Translations under genes and position numbers: made by a program
Notes under the pieces: generated by a model
Database searches by the model: none
Seen by the model: the letters and a program-made list of their open reading frames with translations, nothing else
What the model was told of the DNA's origin: nothing
In this document: positions 17,649 through 25,545 of the stretch, one piece after another
How positions within the stretch are numbered: position 1 is the first letter of the stretch
How the letters are laid out: every line of letters starts with the position of its first letter
Source of the DNA: Haloarcula halophila
GTDB taxonomy: Archaea > Halobacteriota > Halobacteria > Halobacteriales > Haloarculaceae
Reading direction: 5' to 3'
Assembly: GCF_029278565.1 (NCBI RefSeq)
Contig: NZ_CP119559.1
Location: 2,480,001 to 2,544,000 of the forward strand
DNA: 64,000 bases

Positions 17649-17727
17649 ACGTTCACCACACCATCCGTTTATATTACGGGGGGTTTTCAGCCGAGACCGT
17701 CTCCGGTGGGGGAGCCGACGACGACCC

Positions 17728-18228
17728 TCACTCCCGGATGTTCTCGGCCCGGGCGTAGCGGACGATGTCGAACTCGTCGTATTGCTCCCGCGCTGTCTCG
17801 GTCCAGTCGTCCCACGTCACCGTCGGGAACGTCGTGTCGCCCGCGTGAGCCGCGTCGAGTTCGGTCAGCAGTAGTTCGTCGGCCAGCGGGAGGAACTGCT
17901 CGTAGACGGTGCCACCACCGGCGACGTAGGCCGTTCGGGCTCCCGTACGTGCGGCGGCATCGACGGCCCCGTCGACCGACCCGACGACCGTGACGCGGTC
18001 CGTGATCGTCTCGGGCCGGCGCGTGAGGACGATGTTGTCACGGTCCGGGAGCGGCCCGCCGACCGCCTCCGTAATAGCCTCGAAGGTCCGTCGTCCCACG
18101 ATGACGGGGTGTCCCGTCGTCGTCCGTCTGAAGTGTCGCAGATCCTCGGGGTGTTCCCAGGGGACCGTGCCGTCGGCACCGATGACGCCGTTGGCGGCGA
18201 CGGCAGCGACGAGCGAGAGTTTCACCAT
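17728..18228 (-). CDS. folA: Dihydrofolate reductase
   Basis: A 166-residue DHFR of standard length. It shows the family landmarks: [12 protein letters not shown] (N-terminal strand and Met20-like loop), [15 protein letters not shown] with an acidic residue in helix B (E/D of the PEDL segment), [17 protein letters not shown] and [23 protein letters not shown]. It reduces dihydrofolate to THF with NADPH in the cytoplasm. It lies 116 bases upstream of the GcvT-family gene on the same strand and next to an AT-rich gap of about 490 bases. No thymidylate synthase gene is within view, so the source of DHF is not shown here. Halophilic DHFRs are known to be acidic, as this one is. Confidence 0.95.
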   Translation of the reverse strand: MVKLSLVAAVAANGVIGADGTVPWEHPEDLRHFRRTTTGHPVIVGRRTFEAITEAVGGPLPDRDNIVLTRRPETITDRVTVVGSVDGAVDAAARTGARTAYVAGGGTVYEQFLPLADELLLTELDAAHAGDTTFPTVTWDDWTETAREQYDEFDIVRYARAENIRE

Positions 18229-18715
18229 CTACGTTCGGCGTCTGCTCGGAATAAATCGTGTGGGTACGCAGGTACCGACCTGTGTCGACGCCGCCGGGTA
18301 GCCGCGGTTCTGAAATATATACAAAATGGTAGCTACCGAATTGTAGACTAAAACTGACACAGAACAAACGCCGAGGACAGGCACAAAAGAACGCATTCAT
18401 ACAGATTATCCGGAGACTTTTATACGACCTCAATATCGAAGAAAGGAACGAGGCGGGAGCAAAAACGACGAAAACCGCTGAAACGATGAAAGAGACGATC
18501 TGAGAGGAAAACGGAAACACGCTGGCGTATTTTCGAATGTCCAATACTTCGAAAGCTAGGTACGAAAACATATCGTATCTTTTCTACTAGTATTTTTTAT
18601 GCCTGGCTACGCGGTCACGACAGCATCCGACGACTGGGTGAGTGCGATACGCTACCGGACGACCCGGTACCGAACCTCGCGTGTCACTTATTCGATTCGG
18701 ACACGTAGTGTGTGT
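18229..18715. other. AT-rich gene-free gap with an inverted repeat
   Basis: About 490 bases markedly richer in A/T than the rest of the window, especially 18300-18600. No supported protein gene: a frame on the minus strand (to about 18571) merges into the shadow of folA and has unusual codon use. Several TATA-like boxes occur (AAATATATAC near 18314, CTTTTATACG near 18418, TATTTTTTATG near 18592). The perfect 5-bp inverted repeat TACGA/TCGTA with a 7-base spacer (18561-18577) could be an operator. It may hold the divergent promoters of folA and the small membrane gene, or an RNA. Confidence 0.45.
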
Positions 18716-18979
18716 ATGGCTACAGTTCGAGTTTCGCCCGGGCCGTCGGCCGCCCACGCGTTCCGGCTGGGAATGATCGTCGGGGGACTGCTTGGACTCA
18801 CCGTGATCGGTTTACTGTACTGGATCGGTGTCCTCCAGGTGCTCTCGCTCGGCTACACGCTGGTTCTGCTCTTCCCGACCTACCTGGTGATCGTCGCGTG
18901 TCTCCTCAGCGTGTGGCTGGGATACGACAAAGGTCCGGCGTCGCTGCGTCGGGTGACCCGGAACAACAAGTTGGAGTAA
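18716..18979 (+). CDS. Small two-helix membrane protein (87 aa)
   Basis: An 87-residue protein with a short polar N-terminus (MATVRVSPGPSAAHA), two strong hydrophobic helices (about 18-38 and 45-68, including LGLTVIGLLYWIGVL and LVLLFPTYLVIVACLL) and a basic C-terminus. The ATG at 18716 is preferred because the upstream in-frame extension from 18599 has untypical composition. No family recognised. It converges on the HTH_10 regulator gene with a gap of 7 bases. Located in the cytoplasmic membrane by inference. Confidence 0.6.
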   Translation: MATVRVSPGPSAAHAFRLGMIVGGLLGLTVIGLLYWIGVLQVLSLGYTLVLLFPTYLVIVACLLSVWLGYDKGPASLRRVTRNNKLE

Positions 18980-18986
18980 CGACGGC

Positions 18987-19646
18987 TCAGTCTTCGGTCT
19001 CGGCCTCGACGAGCGTCGCGCCGATGAGGTTGCGCATCCCGCGCCGGAGGCGACCGCTCATCGCGGTCGACGACAAGCCGAGTTCGTCTGCCACCTCGTT
19101 CAGCGAAACCTCGCGCGGCTCGCCGAAGTACCCCTTCTCGTGTGCGAGTGTCAGCGCCGCCTTCTGTTCGTCCGTTAGCCCGTACGACGAGGTTCCGCCG
19201 GTGTCGTTGTTCCCGTAGATCTCGATGATGTCGAGAGAGATCCCGTTCTCGTTCGAGAACTCCCAGATGGTGTTGAGTGCGTCCCTGTCGGGCAACAGCA
19301 GACTGACGAGCCATCCCTCACCTTTCGTCTCCGTGTGGGCGAGGAACCCGTTGACGTCCGTGACCACGGAGCTGATCAGCTTCGTCTCGGGCGTGTTCTC
19401 GATGTAGTAGATTCCCGTGTTTTCGGTCCAGTCGATAAGTTCGTAGCTCTCGACGGTCGGGTCGTCGTCGAGCATCCGTTCGAGGAGAGTCCGGTCCTCG
19501 TGTTCGATGAGGTATGGGAACACCTGGACGCCGGGGTTCGTCGTCCCCTGTGTGATGACCCTGATGCTTATGTCGTCGAGTGTCCGGAGCGTCGGGACGA
19601 GCGAGAGGCGTTCGTGCTGGATGTGTATTTTGGCTGTGATCGACAT
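18987..19646 (-). CDS. HTH_10 (Bat-type) transcriptional regulator
   Basis: A 219-residue regulator. The C-terminal 55 residues contain the HTH_10 pattern LTDEQKAALTLAHEKGYF, a short linker with P-R-E, then NEVADELGLSSTAMSGRLRRG. This domain is characteristic of haloarchaeal regulators related to bacterioopsin activator. The N-terminal part (about 150 residues) is a strand-rich sensor-like domain of the type that precedes HTH_10 in this group, without recognisable PAS or GAF motifs. It would bind DNA in the cytoplasm; its target is unknown. The ATG at 19646 fits the MSITAKIHIQH start; further upstream codons are not family-like. Transcribed away from rdfA, whose start lies 166 bases off. Confidence 0.85.
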   Translation of the reverse strand: MSITAKIHIQHERLSLVPTLRTLDDISIRVITQGTTNPGVQVFPYLIEHEDRTLLERMLDDDPTVESYELIDWTENTGIYYIENTPETKLISSVVTDVNGFLAHTETKGEGWLVSLLLPDRDALNTIWEFSNENGISLDIIEIYGNNDTGGTSSYGLTDEQKAALTLAHEKGYFGEPREVSLNEVADELGLSSTAMSGRLRRGMRNLIGATLVEAETED

Positions 19647-19811
19647 ACGGTGTGGCTGGGTCGTTGTCTCGTTCCTATGCGTTTCGAGATAATGTACGTT
19701 CCGCGTGTGGGAACCCGATCGAGTCGTTGGTAAATGGTCACAGCCGACCCATAAAAGCATTCGTCGATCCAGTCGGCGGGTCGGACGCACTCACCTGTCA
19801 CGAAAGCTATA

Positions 19812-20447
19812 ATGCCAGACCGCAGCTATCTGCCCGGGATGACAGCGGAGTCGGAGCCGACCTGTAAGATCGACCGGGTCGCGGCGAAGTGGGACCTGGA
19901 GGGGATCGACCGACGACTGCGGGCGCGACGGGCGGCCGGTGACAGTCTCCGCGACCTCGAAACCTACTTCAACGAATCCGTCGTCGCCGCGGCCCTCGAC
20001 CGGGCACAGGCCGAGACGGTCGACGGCGAAGCGGCGAACCTCTATCGGTTGTTGACCGGGACAGACGTGAGCGCCGGCAAGCGCGTCGACGCGGAGTCGA
20101 AGCTCAGACGCAACGGTATCGATCCGGAATCCCTCGCAGACGACTTCGTGAGCTACCAGACGGTCCGGACCCACTTCAACGACTGCCTGGAGACGCCGAC
20201 CGAGCGCGAGACGACGCTCACGGTCGACGACGCCCGGACCACCGTCCTCAAACTCGTCTCACGCACCGAGTCGGTCGCACACCGGACGATCGAACGCCTC
20301 GTGCGTTCGGGAGCGCTGACGATCCCGGCTCCCTCCGTCACCGTGAGCCTCCGGGTCACGTGTTCCGAGTGTAACGACGAGTACTCGTTCACCCGCCTGC
20401 TGGATCGCGGTGGCTGTTCCTGTGGCGGCGAACCGAGCCGGGACTAG
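19812..20447 (+). CDS. rdfA: Rod-determining factor RdfA
   Basis: A 211-residue protein. The opening CKIDRVAAKWDLEGID, the middle helical region (NLYRLLTGTDVSAGKRVDAESKL) and the C-terminal zinc-like motif CSECNDEYSF...GGCSCGG fit the RdfA family, described in Haloferax volcanii as needed for rod shape. From memory, the family is often encoded beside an SMC-like Sph protein, exactly as here. It probably works as a cytoplasmic regulator or DNA-associated factor. Alternative start: ATG at 19839 (MTAESEPTCKID). A TATA-like ATAAAAG at 19751-19757 precedes the gene by about 55 bases. Its TAG stop is shared as a CTAG palindrome with the convergent sph gene. Confidence 0.85.
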   Translation: MPDRSYLPGMTAESEPTCKIDRVAAKWDLEGIDRRLRARRAAGDSLRDLETYFNESVVAAALDRAQAETVDGEAANLYRLLTGTDVSAGKRVDAESKLRRNGIDPESLADDFVSYQTVRTHFNDCLETPTERETTLTVDDARTTVLKLVSRTESVAHRTIERLVRSGALTIPAPSVTVSLRVTCSECNDEYSFTRLLDRGGCSCGGEPSRD

Positions 20448-22375
20448 TTGTCGAGTGTGGCCGTCGAGATGCTGTCGTACGCCCCGTTCAGTCGCTCGTG
20501 TTCCTCCGGGAGGACGGTCGCGACGACGTACTCGGCGTGGTCGCTGAACTGTTCCACCAGCCCGCGGATGCGCTCGGCGTCGAACATCTCGACGGCGTCG
20601 ACGACGATGAACGGGATTTCCTCGCCGACGTCGTGGGCCAGATACCCCGCGAGACCGACGACCAGTCCGATCACTTCCCGTTCGCTCTTGCTCAGGTTCT
20701 CGACCGTGTCGTCGTAGGCGGCCCCCTCGTCGGTCGAGCGCACGACGTGGAGGTCGAACGTCGCGTCGGCCGTCACCTCGTCCGTGTCACCGCCACGGCG
20801 TTCCAACCAGATCCGCTCTACGGCCCCGTAGCCGAGCGTGTCGAGAACCGCCTGCATCTCCTCGTTGAACCTGTCGACGAGGTCGCGTTCGAGGCGCACG
20901 ATGCGCTCGCGCTGGTCGGTGAGCTCCGCCGCGACCGTCTCGCGCCGGGGTTCGACGGTCGGTCGCTCCGAGAGCGCCCTCTCGATGTCGTCGAGTTCCG
21001 CCTCGACGTCGTCGAGATCCGTCGTGAGCCGGCCACGTTCGTACTCCAGATCGGTGATCTCGTCGTAGTACTCGGACAGTTTCGCCTCCCGACCGGATGC
21101 GGGGTCGTCCGTCCGTGACGCCTCGATCTCCTGTTCGAGTTCGGCGAGTTCCGTCTCCAGTTCCGACCGCGTCTCCCGGCGCTCGGCGAGTTCCTGGCGT
21201 AGCTCTGCGCGCCGGTCGCGTAGCTCCTCGCGCTCCGTTCGCTGCCGTTCGAGCTCGCGTTTCCGCTCTGTCAGTAGCTGGATGCGCTCCGTGACGGTGT
21301 CACGCTGGTTGCGTTTGTCCTGAAGGAGTTCCCGAACGGTCTCGACCTGCGTTTCGATCTGTGACCGCTCGACCGAACTCCCGCAGGTCCAACACGACAC
21401 TGTCCGCGTCGATGGATCGAGATCGGCCGTGATGTCGTCTGACTGGAGAGCCTCGGGGACCCGCTGTCCGTCGTCGAGCAGTCGGGTGTTCAGCTCCACG
21501 AGCGGGGCTAGCGCGTTGACCGTCGACGTGAGTTCTTGTTTCCGCTGGTGGAGGGTTTCGAGGTCGGCTTCCAGTTCCGCGACCGTGGTGTCCGTGTCGT
21601 CCGGTCCGATCTCCTCCAACTCCGCCGTCACCGTCTCCAGTTCCGCTTCGAGGGAGGTGATGGCGTCGGCGGTGGTCTCCAGCCGGTTCCTGATCTGGGT
21701 CCGTTCGGCGCGTCGCTCGTCCGACTCCTCGGTTCCGTCGCTTTGCCCTCCGAGGTCCGTCTCGATGTCGGCGACGGTCTCCCGTTTCCGGTCGAGTACG
21801 GTTTCGACCTCGTCGAGGTCGGCTTCGAGTGTGGTCCGCCGTTCGCGGAGCTCGGAGCGCCGGGCCTCCATGGCGTCGAGTTCGTCCAATCTGTCGTCGA
21901 GCCGGTCTTTCTCGGCCTGCAGCCGCCGTATCTCGGCCGCTATCTCGTCGGTGTCGACAGGCCGCATGAGCAAGTCGTAGAGGTCGTCGCCGGCGAGGAC
22001 AGCCTGCCGGATCGGGTTCGTCTCGGTCAGCGTGACGAAGAGTTCACACCGGTCGGCCGCCTCGGAGTACGGCTTCGCACTGGTCACTCTCGTCTCCCGT
22101 CCGTCGCGAGCCAGTTCGAGATGGTACGTCTCGGACCCCAGCGTCATCTCGACGGAGCCGGTGTCAGTGTCGCTCTTGACCGGTGGCACGGGACCGCCGA
22201 GGACGCCGGCGAGCGATCTGAGAAGCGACGACTTGTTGGTCGCGTTCCGGCCGGCAACCAGGGTGATTCCCGGTCCGAGCGTGACCGTCGCCGCGGAGAT
22301 TCCCCCGACGTTGCGAATCGTCAATCGTGGTGTGGTTCCGGTGTCGTACACTTGGTCGATTTCCTGTTCGGTCAT
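20444..22375 (-). CDS. Archaeal SMC-like protein Sph, partner of RdfA
   Basis: A 643-residue ATPase of the SMC/Rad50-like Sph group. The Walker A is VAGRNATNKSS (about 40-50), where Asn-Lys replaces the usual Gly-Lys. Long acidic coiled coils fill the middle and are interrupted by a Rad50-style zinc-hook motif, SCWTCGSS. The C-terminal ABC signature region (NLSKSEREVIGLVVGLAG) precedes a Walker B strand IPFIVVDAVEMFDAERI. The short coiled coil makes it a mini-SMC. It is convergent with rdfA and shares the stop palindrome with it. In Haloferax the related Sph3 gene sits next to rdfA and affects cell shape (recalled, not checked). Role here: shape or chromosome-linked control, by inference. Confidence 0.85.
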   Translation of the reverse strand: MTEQEIDQVYDTGTTPRLTIRNVGGISAATVTLGPGITLVAGRNATNKSSLLRSLAGVLGGPVPPVKSDTDTGSVEMTLGSETYHLELARDGRETRVTSAKPYSEAADRCELFVTLTETNPIRQAVLAGDDLYDLLMRPVDTDEIAAEIRRLQAEKDRLDDRLDELDAMEARRSELRERRTTLEADLDEVETVLDRKRETVADIETDLGGQSDGTEESDERRAERTQIRNRLETTADAITSLEAELETVTAELEEIGPDDTDTTVAELEADLETLHQRKQELTSTVNALAPLVELNTRLLDDGQRVPEALQSDDITADLDPSTRTVSCWTCGSSVERSQIETQVETVRELLQDKRNQRDTVTERIQLLTERKRELERQRTEREELRDRRAELRQELAERRETRSELETELAELEQEIEASRTDDPASGREAKLSEYYDEITDLEYERGRLTTDLDDVEAELDDIERALSERPTVEPRRETVAAELTDQRERIVRLERDLVDRFNEEMQAVLDTLGYGAVERIWLERRGGDTDEVTADATFDLHVVRSTDEGAAYDDTVENLSKSEREVIGLVVGLAGYLAHDVGEEIPFIVVDAVEMFDAERIRGLVEQFSDHAEYVVATVLPEEHERLNGAYDSISTATLDN

Positions 22376-22766
22376 CGTTGTAGTCGCGTGTCACACTTGG
22401 GAGTAGTTCTCGGAGCGGGCCGCTTGCCTTCCTCGGGGCAGCGGTGTTGGCGGAGAATACAGTAATACACTGCTGTCATCGTCCTCGTCTAGTGCGTTTC
22501 GGTGCGAGCCGCGCAGTTGCGTCTTCTACCTATCGGCCCAGCGAAGCTATCGTGTCCGTTTGGTCAGTCGGATCAAAGTTAAACACGTTGAATTTTCCAC
22601 GTACGCATTTAACGATTATCGGCAGAGCCGGTACCGTCCGGGCGGGTACGGCGCCGCCCGTCGCCCCATCGAAATCCATTAACGATCGTGTATAATTCTG
22701 CGTAATAAATACCCGCAGTTGTACGCCCCAACCGTGATGCGTGGTCGGGTACAACGGAGAGATACG
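22376..22766. other. Intergenic promoter region before the small acidic gene
   Basis: About 390 bases, AT-rich toward the right end. TATA-like boxes GTGTATAATTC (22688-22698) and GTAATAAATACC (22702-22713) are 55-75 bases before the start at 22767. The string TTAACGAT occurs twice, near 22607 and 22679. No gene or RNA was recognised on either strand. The left part also serves as the upstream region of sph on the minus strand. Confidence 0.4.
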
Positions 22767-22934
22767 ATGAGCGTCACAGAGCACACAGAGACGAACCAAG
22801 ACGAGTTTGACGAGCACGACTTCTACCTCCCAGCGGTCGCGGTTCCCCCGAACCTGGACCGGATCGAAGCCGTCGTGAGCGACCTCTTCGAAACCCACGG
22901 CGTCGTACTGATCCCGGATACGTACAACAGCTAA
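22767..22934 (+). CDS. Small acidic orphan protein (55 aa)
   Basis: A 55-residue acidic protein: MSVTEHTETNQDEFDEHD, then a hydrophobic C-terminal part with LPAVAVPPNLDRIEAVVSDL. A purine-rich Shine-Dalgarno-like GGAGAG lies 10-15 bases before the ATG, and a promoter-like AT-rich stretch precedes it. No family, Cys pair or membrane segment is seen. An in-frame extension from 22719 exists but has no ribosome site. A regulatory or peptide role is possible; nothing indicates which. Confidence 0.55.
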   Translation: MSVTEHTETNQDEFDEHDFYLPAVAVPPNLDRIEAVVSDLFETHGVVLIPDTYNS

Positions 22935-23009
22935 AACCGACCGCTTCCCCTGTCGAAGTCGTTTTCGCCGGCTATCGAACGTGACCGATAGCTACCGACA
23001 GGACCGTTC

Positions 23010-24245
23010 TTACTCTCCGAGCAGTCGGTCGACGATCGCTTCGGGATCGAACTGCTCGATGTCGTCGTAGTCCTGGCCGGTCCCCAGAAAGAGGATCGGC
23101 TTCCCGGTCACGTGGGCGATCGAGATCGCCGCTCCGCCCTGTGGATCGGCGTCGGCTTTCGTCAACACGGCGCCGTCGATCTCGGCGGCGTCGTCGAACT
23201 CCCGGGCGCGGTTGACCGCGTCCTGGCCGGCGACGGCCTCGTCGACGAACAGCGTCATGTCGGGGTCGATGTTCCGATCGATCTTCCCCAGTTGGGCCAT
23301 CAGGTCGTCGGACGTGTGGAGCCGACCCGCTGTATCGCCAAGCACCACGTCGATATCGTTGGCGTTGGCGTACTCGACGGCGTCGTAGATGACCGCCGTC
23401 GGGTCCGAGCCCTGTTCGTGGGCGATGACCTTCTTGTCCAAGTTCTCGGCGTGTTTCTGGAGTTGCTCGTTGGCGCCGGCCCGGTACGTGTCGCCGTTTG
23501 CCAGCACCGCCGAGAGCCCGCGGTCCTCGAAGTACTGGGCGAGTTTGGCGATCGTCGTAGTCTTGCCGACACCGTTGACGCCGGTGAAGACGATGACGAC
23601 GGGCTTGTCGGCCGCCGCCACGCGCTCGTCGAAGTCGAACTGACCGACGCTGATGACGTCGTACAGCGCCTCTCGCACCGCGTCCTGGACCATGTTGCCC
23701 GTACTGGAGAGGCGTCGTCGGGTCTCGCCGGTGAGGTTCGACTTGACGCCTTCCAGAATCTCGTTGGCGACGCCCATCTCCACGTCGCTGGACAGCAGCG
23801 CCAGTTCCAGGTCGTCGAGGTGGCCCTGTAGGTCCTCCTCCTCGATGACCGTCTTTCCGGTGGCCACGATCTTGGCCTTCTCCGTGAGGCTTCGGCTGCT
23901 GTCGTCGTCCCCGGTCCCGGAATCAGCTTCGTCAGTCTCGGCAGTCTCGGCTGCTTCGGACTCGGGCACTGACGACTCGCTTGCGGCTGTCTCGGTCGGC
24001 TGAGGCGCCTCGTCGGAGTCAGCTACAGACCCCTCGACGGCTGCCGTCTCTGCCGTGTCCGTCGTCGCGGCGGCGTCCGCGCTCGCCGTCTCGTCGGCCG
24101 CAGTAGGGACTCCGTTGTCGGTTTCTGCCTCGACATCGGCGTCGGAGGGTTCCTCTGGGAGCCCCTCCTCGTCGGCTTCCTCGTCGACGTCTTCCTCGAC
24201 GTCGTCGGTGAAGCTACTGAGCTTGTCTTTCAGTCCGTCGAACAT
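23010..24245 (-). CDS. ftsY: Signal recognition particle receptor FtsY
   Basis: A 411-residue SRP GTPase. The first 130 residues are a very acidic, low-complexity region, as usual in haloarchaeal FtsY. The NG domain follows with P-loop GVNGVGKTTTIAKLA, the DTYRAGANEQL box, VVLGDTAGR, VLTKADADPQGG and the closing LGTGQDYDDIEQFDP. It docks SRP-bound ribosomes at the membrane and, with SRP54 (encoded at 44867-46273), reciprocally hydrolyses GTP. It is the third gene after rpl18a and pfdA on the minus strand with a gap of 7 bases, the standard archaeal arrangement. Confidence 0.96.
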   Translation of the reverse strand: MFDGLKDKLSSFTDDVEEDVDEEADEEGLPEEPSDADVEAETDNGVPTAADETASADAAATTDTAETAAVEGSVADSDEAPQPTETAASESSVPESEAAETAETDEADSGTGDDDSSRSLTEKAKIVATGKTVIEEEDLQGHLDDLELALLSSDVEMGVANEILEGVKSNLTGETRRRLSSTGNMVQDAVREALYDVISVGQFDFDERVAAADKPVVIVFTGVNGVGKTTTIAKLAQYFEDRGLSAVLANGDTYRAGANEQLQKHAENLDKKVIAHEQGSDPTAVIYDAVEYANANDIDVVLGDTAGRLHTSDDLMAQLGKIDRNIDPDMTLFVDEAVAGQDAVNRAREFDDAAEIDGAVLTKADADPQGGAAISIAHVTGKPILFLGTGQDYDDIEQFDPEAIVDRLLGE

Positions 24246-24252
24246 GGCGGCC

Positions 24253-24729
24253 TTACTCGTCGTCGGCGCCTTCCTGCTGTTGTTGCTGTTGCATCATCTG
24301 CTGCATCTGCTGTTGTTGCATCTGCTGGGCCTGCTGTTCGAGTTCCTCTTTCTCGGTCTCGACTTCGGCCTTGTCGGACTGGAGCTCCTCGATCTGGTCG
24401 TCCAGGGTCTCCTTTTTAGTCTCTAGCGTGCTGATAGCGCCGTCTTGGTCGCGCTCGGCGGCGTAGCCGCCACCCAGGGAGACGACGATCTGGTCGATGT
24501 CGTCGACCGTCGCGCGGATGTAGGCGTCGCCGCCGACCGGGACCTGGACCGTCGAGCCGGTTTCGAGGGTCTCGATGGCCTCGACGGCGTCGTCGATGTC
24601 GGTCTGCTTCTCGCGCAGGCGCTCGATCTCGTCGTCGATGGCCTGGACTTCCTGTTCGATCTGCTCGATCTCCTGGGAGAGCTGCTGCATCTGGCCGCCG
24701 CCGCCGCCACCGCCGCCGCCACCCATCAT
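24253..24729 (-). CDS. pfdA: Prefoldin subunit alpha
   Basis: A 158-residue coiled-coil protein. A glycine-rich start (MM then ten G) leads into helix one (QLSQEIEQIEQEVQAID...), a central beta-hairpin region (TVQVPVGGDAYIRATVDD), a second coiled helix and a glutamine/methionine-rich tail (QQMQQQQMQQMMQ). Prefoldin alpha pairs with beta subunits to form a hexameric holdase that passes unfolded proteins to the thermosome. The ATG at 24729 overlaps the stop of rpl18a in an ATGA junction. The G-run and Q/M-rich tail are low-complexity additions common in haloarchaea. Confidence 0.94.
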   Translation of the reverse strand: MMGGGGGGGGGGQMQQLSQEIEQIEQEVQAIDDEIERLREKQTDIDDAVEAIETLETGSTVQVPVGGDAYIRATVDDIDQIVVSLGGGYAAERDQDGAISTLETKKETLDDQIEELQSDKAEVETEKEELEQQAQQMQQQQMQQMMQQQQQQEGADDE

Positions 24730-24899
24730 GCTGCCACCTCGTCGATGGTGATCTGTGTACGCTTGAGGTTGTGCTGGGAGCCGAAGTCGCTGTAGACGCG
24801 CTCCTGGGCGACATCCTCGTTGGGTGCCTCGACCTCCTTCTCGAACTCCTGAGGCCCGTCTCGGGCCGGGAAACTGCCGCGAACAGTGTACGTGCTCAT
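24726..24899 (-). CDS. rpl18a: Ribosomal protein L18Ae (LX, eL20)
   Basis: A 57-residue ribosomal protein. The sequence starts MSTYTVRGSFPARDG and ends NLKRTQITIDEVAA, the normal length and pattern of archaeal LX/L18Ae. It binds the large ribosomal subunit. First gene of the rpl18a-pfdA-ftsY set, with an ATGA overlap to pfdA. Upstream on the minus strand is a 284-base stretch without a supported gene that presumably holds the promoter (T-rich GCCTTTTTGTT, 24940-24950 on the plus strand). Confidence 0.92.
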   Translation of the reverse strand: MSTYTVRGSFPARDGPQEFEKEVEAPNEDVAQERVYSDFGSQHNLKRTQITIDEVAA

Positions 24900-25183
24900 A
24901 CCTTCTGGTGTGGGCAGGGTAGGGAAGTATCTTCCCCTTCCGCCTTTTTGTTGCGGAGGTCGCGGTGCGACCCGAAACTGCAAGAATCGAGCGATATCGG
25001 CCGGGAGACCTGGCTTCGCCGCACTCGCGGGGAAACGGCGTCGTGGTGTCCCCTCCGCTCCATTCGCACCCCACCTTTCCTCATCCCTGTGAACAGCGTA
25101 CGCGGACTCCACAGAGCACTGCGCTACCCTCGGCACTCGGTTGCGACTGCTGGCGCGCTCTCGCTCCCAGCGGATCGCCCCGT

Positions 25184-25345
25184 TCAGGACGGATATTGGT
25201 GACCGATCCGTTCCGCAACGCCGCTGGGCACCGGCGTCCCGCAGTCGACACACGCCCAGGTCCGTGTGGTCCCGCTCCGGTCGACGGTGAGATCCTGCCG
25301 GTACCGGATGGCCTTCCCGCAGATACACTGGTGTGTGGCAGCCAT
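25184..25345 (-). CDS. Small zinc-ribbon protein (53 aa)
   Basis: A 53-residue protein from the ATG at 25345. It carries two metal pairs: CICGKAIRYRQ near the N-terminus and ACVDCGTPVPSG toward the C-terminus, about 24 residues apart. This is a zinc ribbon with a basic centre (RYRQDLTVDRSGTTRTW), so binding of nucleic acid is possible. It is divergent from another zinc-ribbon gene (25426-25545), and the shared 80-base gap contains A/T-rich promoter-like sequence. Function unknown. Confidence 0.68.
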   Translation of the reverse strand: MAATHQCICGKAIRYRQDLTVDRSGTTRTWACVDCGTPVPSGVAERIGHQYPS

Positions 25346-25425
25346 GCGATGGGTTTGTTTCGGGACCGCTAAAACCGACCCGGTATAGTGACAATAGTTA
25401 ACAGTAGTGAGGAGCAAGGTTCGAT

Positions 25426-25545
25426 ATGGCACAGACGGCCCAGCACCCGTTCGTTTGCCGGAAGTGTGACTACGGAACAGACGTACTGCGGGCGTTCTGT
25501 CCCGAATGCGGCGGGGACATCATCGCCAACCCGGCCGCCGAGTAG
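25426..25545 (+). CDS. Micro zinc-ribbon protein (39 aa)
   Basis: A 39-residue protein: an N-terminal MAQTAQHPFVCRKCDYG, then CPECGG 16 residues later. Two CxxC pairs define a compact zinc ribbon. A purine-rich GAGGAGCAAGG precedes the ATG by a few bases, a reasonable Shine-Dalgarno-like site. Its stop is directly adjacent (no gap) to the stop of the convergent membrane gene at 25546-25899. Unknown function. Confidence 0.66.
   Translation: MAQTAQHPFVCRKCDYGTDVLRAFCPECGGDIIANPAAE

Noticed and set aside
18038-18571. A 177-residue minus frame covering the AT-rich gap
   Set aside because: Its right half is in AT-rich sequence with unusual Phe/Ser/Cys content, its left half is the folA shadow. 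No start site or motif.
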